NCBI GenBank assembly: GCA_964571145.1
Contig: CAZNAP010000043.1
Span: forward strand, 1-18,202
Reading direction: 5' to 3'
DNA from: Suilimivivens sp964571145
GTDB lineage: Bacteria; Bacillota; Clostridia; Lachnospirales; Lachnospiraceae
Length of the DNA: 18,202 nt
In this document: one piece after another, positions 13,012 to 18,202 of the stretch
Layout of the letters: each line of letters starts with the position of its first letter
Numbering within the stretch: the first letter of the stretch is position 1
The notes under the pieces: generated by a model
Databases searched by the model: none
The model's input: the letters and a program-made list of their open reading frames with translations, nothing else
What the model was told of the DNA's origin: nothing
Made by a program: the position numbers and the translations under genes

Positions 13012-15633
13012 CTACTTACTCTTGATAGCTGCCTGTGCAGCTGCCAATCTTGCAATGGGTACACGGAATGGTGAACAGGATACATAGGACAGTCCTGCAT
13101 TGTGGCAGAACTCTACGGAAGAAGGATCTCCACCATGTTCGCCGCAAATACCAAGTTTAATGTCAGGTCTGGTCTTGCGTCCCTTCTCAACAGCTATTTC
13201 AATTAACTGTCCTACACCACACTGATCCAGTCTTGCAAAAGGATCTGATTCGTAAATCTTCTTTTTATAGTATTCTCCAAGGAACTTTCCAGCATCATCT
13301 CTGGAGAACCCAAAGGTCATTTGTGTCAAATCGTTAGTTCCAAAGGAGAAGAATTCTGCTTCTTCTGCAATCATGTCAGCAAGGAGTGCTGCTCTTGGAA
13401 TTTCAATCATTGTTCCGATATGGTATTCAATTGTTGAATTCATCTCTTTCTTAACTAATTCAGCAGTTTCAACCACAACATCTTTGACATACTTTAATTC
13501 TTTCAGCTCGCCGACAAGTGGAATCATGATTTCAGGTACAATATCAAATCCCTTTTCATTCTTCACTTCAATTGCAGCTTCCATTACGGCACGAGTCTGC
13601 ATTCTGGCAATTTCAGGATAAGTAACAGCCAGACGACAACCTCTGTGTCCCATCATAGGATTAAATTCATGAAGAGAATCACATACTGCTTGTACTTCTG
13701 CTGAAGTCATCTTCATTTCAACAGCCAGTGCGTCAATATCTGCCTGTTCTGTCGGTACAAACTCATGTAATGGCGGGTCTAAGAAACGTATGGTAACCGG
13801 CTTGCCTTCCATGACTTCATAAAGTGCTTTGAAATCGCCTTTCTGGAAAGGAATTAATTCATCCAAAGCCTTTTCCCGGTCTTCCTGTGTTCTGGAAAGA
13901 ATCATTCTTCTAATCTTAGGAATTCTGTCGGGTTCAAAGAACATATGCTCTGTACGGCAAAGTCCAATACCCTCTGCTCCATATTTCACAGCGTTGGCTG
14001 CGTCAGCCGGTGTATCAGCATTGGTACGAACCTTTAATTTTCTAAAGGAATCAGCCCAACCCATCAGTCTTTCGAAGTTGCCACTGATAGAAGGTTCCTG
14101 CGTCTGAATATCGCCATCATATATTTTACCTGTAGAACCATCCAGAGAAATGTAATCACCCTCTTGATACGTATGTCCACCCAGTTCAAAGACTTTTTCT
14201 TCTTCATTAATATTGATTTCGCCGCAACCGGAAACACAACAGGTACCCATACCTCTTGCTACTACTGCTGCATGAGAAGTCATTCCGCCTCTGACTGTTA
14301 AAATACCTTCAGCGGCATGCATACCTTCGATATCTTCAGGGGAAGTTTCCAAACGTACCAAAATAACTCTTTCGCCCTTCTCATGTGCTTCTTTTGCATC
14401 TATTGCTGTGAAATAAACCTTACCTGCAGCTGCACCCGGTGATGCTGGAAGTGCCTGTCCGATTACGGTTCCTTTCTTTAATGCATCCGGAATAAAGGTC
14501 GGATGTAACAGCTGATCCAATGCCTTTGCTTCAATACGAAGAACTGCTTCTTCCGGTGTTATTTTGCCTTCATCTACCAAATCACATGCAATTGCCAGTG
14601 CGGCAGGTGCTGTACGCTTACCATTTCTGGTCTGTAAGAAGAACAGTTTTCCTTCTTCAATAGTGAATTCCATATCCTGCATATCGCGGTAATGGTCTTC
14701 CAGACGATTTGCAATTGAAATAAACTGCTCATAACATGCAGGCAAATCTTCTTTTAATTTGGTAATAGGCTGTGGTGTTCTGATACCCGCAACCACATCT
14801 TCACCTTGTGCGTTAATTAAATATTCGCCGTAAATGCCTTTTTCTCCAGTAGACGGATTTCTGGTAAATGCAACACCTGTACCTGATGTGTTACCCATAT
14901 TACCAAATACCATAGCCTGTACATTGACTGCAGTACCCCAGCTACTTGGAATATCATTCATTCTACGATAAACAATTGCTCTTTCATTGTCCCATGAACG
15001 GAAAACTGCTTTTACAGCTTCCATTAACTGTACTTTGGGCTCCTGAGGAAACTCTTGTCCCATCTTCTCCCGATAAACAGATTTGAACTTCGCAATAATT
15101 TCTTTCATATCATCTGCTGTCAAATCAGTATCAAATTTTACCCCTTTGGATGCTTTCACATCGTCCAAGATTCTTTCGAAATAAGATTTAGGTATTTCCA
15201 TAACAACATCTGAAAACATCTGGATAAATCTACGATAAGAATCATATGCGAAACGGGGATTTCCCGTTTTAGCAGCAAATCCTTCTACTGCCACATCATT
15301 TAAACCTAAGTTCAAAATTGTATCCATCATACCCGGCATAGATGCTCTTGCACCGGAACGAACGGAAACTAAAAGAGGGTTCTGTGTATCACCGAATTTC
15401 TTCCCTTGCTTTTTCTCCAGATCTGCTAAGGCACTGAAAATCAGTTCCTTTATTTCATCTGAAATCTGTTTGCCTTTTGCGTAATAATCTGTACAAGCTT
15501 CTGTAGTAACTGTGAAGCCCTGAGGAATCGGCAATCCCAAATTCGTCATTTCTGCTAAATTTGCACCTTTACCTCCCAGCAGATTTCGCATATCGGCATT
15601 TCCTTCTTCAAAAGAATAAACCCATTTTGCCAT
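13012..15633 (-). CDS. ppdK: Pyruvate, phosphate dikinase
   Basis: 873 aa from the ATG giving MAKWVYSF, the usual start of the family; a GTG two codons upstream (15639) is possible but too close to the GGGAG. It catalyses the reversible ATP + Pi + pyruvate = AMP + PPi + PEP, used by many anaerobes for PPi-linked glycolysis. In order: an N-terminal ATP-grasp domain (LLGGKGANLAEM; VSVRSGARASMPGMMDTILNL in segments), the phosphohistidine domain with GGMTSHAAVVARG (H454), and a PEP/pyruvate barrel with GLCRTEHMFF, GHRGCRLA, FGTNDLTQMTFGFSRDD and GICGEHGGD. As recalled, it is closely similar to the C. symbiosum enzyme. It is monocistronic, with its own promoter, long structured leader and terminator. 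Confidence 0.98.
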   Translation of the reverse strand: MAKWVYSFEEGNADMRNLLGGKGANLAEMTNLGLPIPQGFTVTTEACTDYYAKGKQISDEIKELIFSALADLEKKQGKKFGDTQNPLLVSVRSGARASMPGMMDTILNLGLNDVAVEGFAAKTGNPRFAYDSYRRFIQMFSDVVMEIPKSYFERILDDVKASKGVKFDTDLTADDMKEIIAKFKSVYREKMGQEFPQEPKVQLMEAVKAVFRSWDNERAIVYRRMNDIPSSWGTAVNVQAMVFGNMGNTSGTGVAFTRNPSTGEKGIYGEYLINAQGEDVVAGIRTPQPITKLKEDLPACYEQFISIANRLEDHYRDMQDMEFTIEEGKLFFLQTRNGKRTAPAALAIACDLVDEGKITPEEAVLRIEAKALDQLLHPTFIPDALKKGTVIGQALPASPGAAAGKVYFTAIDAKEAHEKGERVILVRLETSPEDIEGMHAAEGILTVRGGMTSHAAVVARGMGTCCVSGCGEININEEEKVFELGGHTYQEGDYISLDGSTGKIYDGDIQTQEPSISGNFERLMGWADSFRKLKVRTNADTPADAANAVKYGAEGIGLCRTEHMFFEPDRIPKIRRMILSRTQEDREKALDELIPFQKGDFKALYEVMEGKPVTIRFLDPPLHEFVPTEQADIDALAVEMKMTSAEVQAVCDSLHEFNPMMGHRGCRLAVTYPEIARMQTRAVMEAAIEVKNEKGFDIVPEIMIPLVGELKELKYVKDVVVETAELVKKEMNSTIEYHIGTMIEIPRAALLADMIAEEAEFFSFGTNDLTQMTFGFSRDDAGKFLGEYYKKKIYESDPFARLDQCGVGQLIEIAVEKGRKTRPDIKLGICGEHGGDPSSVEFCHNAGLSYVSCSPFRVPIARLAAAQAAIKSK

Positions 15634-15678
15634 AATCACTTTTCTCCCTTATTTGTACTGAAGCTACCGATAAAATTG

Positions 15679-15735
15679 AAAAAACCTAGTCACTCGGTAT
15701 ATATCCGAACAAATTCAGATATGTACCGAGTGACT
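15679..15735 (-). terminator. Terminator-like hairpin inside the ppdK leader
   Basis: On the minus strand AGTCACTCGGTA pairs with TACCGAGTGACT, and the helix continues inward (ATATC/GATAT, GAA/TTC). The 22-position stem (15688-15709 with 15714-15735) has one mismatch, one G-U pair and a 4-nt loop. GG and six T (15684-15679) follow after one base. This is the form of an intrinsic terminator, yet it lies 46 bp before the ppdK ATG and downstream of the likely ppdK promoter. It could attenuate ppdK, or simply end transcription from the phosphodiesterase gene upstream. The 3' arm is nearly the same as part of the ptsI leader. Confidence 0.75.
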
Positions 15736-15736
15736 T

Positions 15737-15778
15737 ATATACCATGAACATGCAATAAGCAGTTTGTCCATGGTATAT
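15737..15778 (-). promoter_or_regulatory. Second ppdK leader hairpin
   Basis: ATATACCATG (15737-15746) pairs perfectly with CATGGTATAT (15769-15778), and after one G-U position ACA pairs with TGT. This gives a 14-position stem with a 14-nt loop. It abuts the terminator-like hairpin with one base between them, so the two could stack or compete. Confidence 0.7.
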
Positions 15779-15813
15779 TAATTGTACTCCATTGTACCGC
15801 GCTTCTTAATTTG

Positions 15814-15842
15814 TAAGTTTCAGATTTAACATCTGTAACTTA
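15814..15842 (-). promoter_or_regulatory. 5'-end hairpin of the ppdK leader
   Basis: TAAGTT (15814-15819) pairs with AACTTA (15837-15842). After one mismatch, CAGAT pairs with ATCTG, with a 5-nt loop. The stem begins a few bases after the predicted transcription start. Between it and the next hairpin is a direct repeat of ATTGTAC (15781-15787, 15791-15797). Confidence 0.6.
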
Positions 15843-15855
15843 TTCCCTAAAAAAT

Positions 15856-15884
15856 ATTATAACATAGTCTTTCATATCATGCAC
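15856..15884 (-). promoter_or_regulatory. Putative ppdK promoter with extended -10
   Basis: On the minus strand the -10 is TATAAT (15856-15861) preceded by TGT, an extended -10. At 17 bp the -35 position reads GTGCAT (15879-15884), which is poor. An inverted repeat ATGCAC/GTGCAT (15879-15884 with 15894-15899) overlaps the -35 region and could be an operator. The predicted start near 15849 gives a leader of about 215 nt. The rest of the 290-bp gap up to 15923 holds only a weak AATTGTT/AACAATT stem-loop (15900-15923) right after the upstream gene's stop. Confidence 0.6.
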
Positions 15885-15923
15885 GATTTTTTAGTGCATA
15901 ATTGTTGCATTTTTTGAACAATT

Positions 15924-16760
15924 TTATTGTTGCTTTGGAATAAACGAATCAAAGATATAACCATCAAACTTCTCTTTCGCCTTATCTAGTTCTTCCTGGC
16001 TTTTAATGGTCCATGCCATTGCCATATTATGATAAAGTTTATGACATAGTCGTCTGGAAAGGTTGCCTGCATATTTATGATTATAAGCAACGAAATCCGG
16101 TTTTGTAATAAAGTTCAATAGTAAATTTTGTAACAACAAATACAAGGTTCCCTTAAACTCTCCTGTTTTGCTGAATCCATCGGCTAACTGTCCTCTGATT
16201 ATCTCTTTATGATTTCTGCGATACCATAAAACTGCCAGCGGATTAAAAGATTCAATACAATACAATCCCTGATAGTCACGCAATAATGCATCTGCAATCG
16301 GACAAACTGAAGTATCTGTCCACTCCACCTTCAGTTCCACGATTAACGGTACTTGTCCCTTCACCAGCTCAAGCACTTCTTCAAATCCGGGAATCTGTTC
16401 CTGACTGTTACACAGTCTCATTTCTCGAAGCTCACTAAATGTATAATCATAGACTTTGCCTTCCCGACCGCAAATACGTTCTAATGTGAAGTCATGAAAG
16501 ACAACCGGAATCCGGTCTTTGGTCAACTGTACATCCAGTTCAATTCCATATCCCGCTGCTACTGCTTTGGCAAAAGCGGTCATAGAATTTTCAGGTGCTT
16601 CGCTTTCATTATTATGAAGTCCTCTGTGTGCATAATAACGCCCGATAAACTCTTTGCGTTCCTTCCAGTGACTCAGGCGTGGCATAATTGCCAACAAATA
16701 CAGTATTGCTAAAACAATTAAAACAATTGCTACTATTTGTGCTAAATATAAGACTGTCAT
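15924..16760 (-). CDS. Membrane-anchored glycerophosphodiester phosphodiesterase family protein
   Basis: 278 aa. Residues 3-26 form one hydrophobic helix, a signal anchor, so the enzyme is tethered to the membrane. The GDPD barrel follows with all the usual residues: AHRGLHNN (H45, R46), PENSMTAF (E57, N58), GIELDVQLTKD (E74, D76), VVFHD (H89), and VELK (E142, K144). The family hydrolyses glycerophosphodiesters to glycerol-3-phosphate and an alcohol; membrane-linked versions may act on lipid or teichoic acid breakdown products. The ATG has GGGAG 6 nt upstream. It lies 62 bp downstream of the MFS transporter gene on the same strand, so the two may be cotranscribed. Whether the catalytic domain faces in or out cannot be told from the sequence. 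Confidence 0.92.
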   Translation of the reverse strand: MTVLYLAQIVAIVLIVLAILYLLAIMPRLSHWKERKEFIGRYYAHRGLHNNESEAPENSMTAFAKAVAAGYGIELDVQLTKDRIPVVFHDFTLERICGREGKVYDYTFSELREMRLCNSQEQIPGFEEVLELVKGQVPLIVELKVEWTDTSVCPIADALLRDYQGLYCIESFNPLAVLWYRRNHKEIIRGQLADGFSKTGEFKGTLYLLLQNLLLNFITKPDFVAYNHKYAGNLSRRLCHKLYHNMAMAWTIKSQEELDKAKEKFDGYIFDSFIPKQQ

Positions 16761-16792
16761 GGTGTACTCCCAGAAATTTTTATCGTAATAAC

Positions 16793-16807
16793 AGGCACCG
16801 GATGCCT
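16793..16807 (-). other. Short hairpin between the MFS and phosphodiesterase genes
   Basis: AGGCA (16793-16797) pairs with TGCCT (16803-16807) around a 5-nt loop. No U run follows, so it is a weak candidate for a partial terminator or processing site in the 62-bp spacer. Confidence 0.25.
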
Positions 16808-16822
16808 ATATGTATAGCCATT

Positions 16823-18142
16823 TTAATCTTCTACATCAAAATTTTCAAGTACACTTTTCTTGATGTCAGGTCGTGCATCTCCGTGATGAACCTGTAGCAT
16901 AATGATAAATGCCGCTATTGAGAACACTGCCGCATACGGGAAAAGAGTTCTGTAGGAAATATTTTCCAATAACATACCGGATAAAATAGGGGTGAAAATC
17001 TGAGCAGTCATGGAAAAAGTATAATAGGTTCCTGTAAACTTACCAATGTCAGCGCCCTTACTCATCTCCACAATCATAGGATAAGAATTGACGTTAATTG
17101 CTGCCCAGCCAATACCGATTACTGCAAACATTACATTAATCAACGGATGATAAGTACCGGCGAAGATACCTACGATATAACAGCCACTCATCAAGATAAT
17201 TCCAATTAAAATAGTCTTTTTTCTTCCTATCTTACTGGACACGAATCCAATGGGTACATAACTGAGGATTGCTGCAACTGTCGCTACCATAAGGCAATCT
17301 GCGAAACCGCCGCCCTCCAAATGCCACACTTCTTTGGTGTATCTGGAAAAAGCAGTTGTCACTGCATTATAAGCCGTGAACCACAGGAAAATTGCTGCCA
17401 GCAAGAAGCACATGCTTCTTTTGACATCCTTCGGCATGGGTTTCTTCTCCCCCTGTGTCTTCTCCGTCTCTTCAATAACATCTTCTGTTTCTACAATAAC
17501 GCCGGCTGCCTCTTCATAAGCTTTAATTTCAGCTTCCACTTTGGCTTTGACTTTCTTCTCATTAATGGTAATCACCAAAATACCGACTGCTATCACCATC
17601 AATGCGCCTACGCTGATAAATAAGGGTAAGTAATCCGGTCGGTCGCCTTTTCCGACTAAAAGTTTAATCATAATTAATGTATAAACACCACCAACTGCTC
17701 CCATTAAATTAATAATGGCATTTGCTTTACTGCGGAGTTTGTTGGGCGTCAAATCCGGCATCAACGCAACTGCCGGTGAACGATATAAGCCCATGGCAAT
17801 CAGTAATACAAATAACGCTACTACGAACAGTACTAAATTCACCGATTGATCAGCTACAGGTAACAACATCAAAAAAATTACTGCAATAATTGTACCGACT
17901 ACTATAAAAGGAATTCGTTTACCGACTTTGGTATCCATCTTATCAGAAATAGCACCAAAGATTGGCAGCAAGAACAATGCCAAAATGTTATCGCCCGCCA
18001 TAATTACGCCTGTTACCGTTTCTTTTAATCCAAAAGTATTTTGCAAAATTAACGGAATAATCGTATCGTACATCTGCCAAAAAGCACAAATGGATAGAAA
18101 CGCTAATCCAACGAAAATGGTTCTCTTGTAATTCAGTTTCAT
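16823..18142 (-). CDS. MFS transporter, SLC45/sucrose-porter-like
   Basis: 439 aa with about 12 membrane helices. The first half carries the MFS loop 2-3 signature region FGAISDKMDTKVGKRIPF and the segment YRSPAVALMPDLTPNKLRSKANAI, which resembles sucrose/GPH-type and SLC45-like porters. The second half has SSKIGRKKTIL. A hydrophilic acidic stretch of about 45 residues (around 198-245, VIVETEDVIEETEKTQ) forms the central loop and is longer than usual. The ATG has GAGG about 8 nt upstream. A sugar or glycoside substrate is inferred from family resemblance only. No glycosidase or sugar regulator is within view; upstream sequence (18143-18202) is too short to define the promoter. Confidence 0.85.
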   Translation of the reverse strand: MKLNYKRTIFVGLAFLSICAFWQMYDTIIPLILQNTFGLKETVTGVIMAGDNILALFLLPIFGAISDKMDTKVGKRIPFIVVGTIIAVIFLMLLPVADQSVNLVLFVVALFVLLIAMGLYRSPAVALMPDLTPNKLRSKANAIINLMGAVGGVYTLIMIKLLVGKGDRPDYLPLFISVGALMVIAVGILVITINEKKVKAKVEAEIKAYEEAAGVIVETEDVIEETEKTQGEKKPMPKDVKRSMCFLLAAIFLWFTAYNAVTTAFSRYTKEVWHLEGGGFADCLMVATVAAILSYVPIGFVSSKIGRKKTILIGIILMSGCYIVGIFAGTYHPLINVMFAVIGIGWAAINVNSYPMIVEMSKGADIGKFTGTYYTFSMTAQIFTPILSGMLLENISYRTLFPYAAVFSIAAFIIMLQVHHGDARPDIKKSVLENFDVED

Positions 18143-18202
18143 GTCATATCCTCGTTTCTACATAAATTTAGTAATATTTTATCATTATTTATATGAATAA
18201 AC

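Noticed and set aside
15634..15639. GTG start of ppdK two codons upstream
   Set aside because: Only 4 nt separate it from GGGAG, and family members start at the MAKWVY methionine.
15900..15923. Terminator of the phosphodiesterase gene right after its stop
   Set aside because: AATTGTT/AACAATT is an AT-only style stem with no U run on the minus strand, too weak to call.

Overview
The window looks like a piece of a low-GC Firmicute chromosome, most likely a clostridial gut-type anaerobe near the Lachnospiraceae. The pyruvate,phosphate dikinase is, as I recall that sequence, very close to the Clostridium symbiosum enzyme. groESL carries a textbook CIRCE operator, ribosome binding sites are strong AGGAGG types, and GTG/TTG starts are used. 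The sequence is a scaffold: a run of exactly 100 N at 1475-1574 sits inside tandem repeats, so the real length there is unknown.

Layout. 1-2053 is repeat-rich and holds one gene, an orphan PD-(D/E)XK-like nuclease-domain protein (579-1391, minus). It is surrounded by tandem arrays of 15, 54, 13 and 20/40 bp units. 2054-4267 is the CIRCE-controlled groES-groEL operon (minus), whose intercistronic spacer has been enlarged by a 17-bp array. 4357-7015 (minus) is ptsI (PTS enzyme I), overlapping a degenerate GGDEF-domain protein. Divergent from it, 7289-9105 (plus) is a two-component system: a KdpD-like kinase without the KdpD N-terminus and a KdpE/OmpR-type regulator. It ends at a perfect 16-bp-stem bidirectional terminator. 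9143-12792 (minus) is a tightly packed operon of YtrA-type GntR repressor, ABC ATPase, ABC permease and CPBP membrane protease. 13012-15633 (minus) is ppdK, preceded by a long structured leader. 15924-16760 is a membrane-anchored glycerophosphodiester phosphodiesterase and 16823-18142 an MFS transporter (both minus).

How they fit together. Two PEP-handling enzymes lie about 6 kb apart: PtsI spends PEP on sugar uptake and PPDK interconverts PEP and pyruvate. Their 5' leaders share an almost identical sequence of about 23 nt that forms hairpins. In ppdK the motif is one arm of a 22-bp stem followed by a U run, placed downstream of an extended -10 promoter. This suggests attenuation-type control, possibly common to both genes. 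It is the most interesting candidate for an undescribed element here. The intergenic region between ptsI and the kinase also carries 11-bp-phased TTAACA direct repeats of the PhoP/OmpR-family type.

No tRNA, rRNA, transposase or CRISPR array was recognised.
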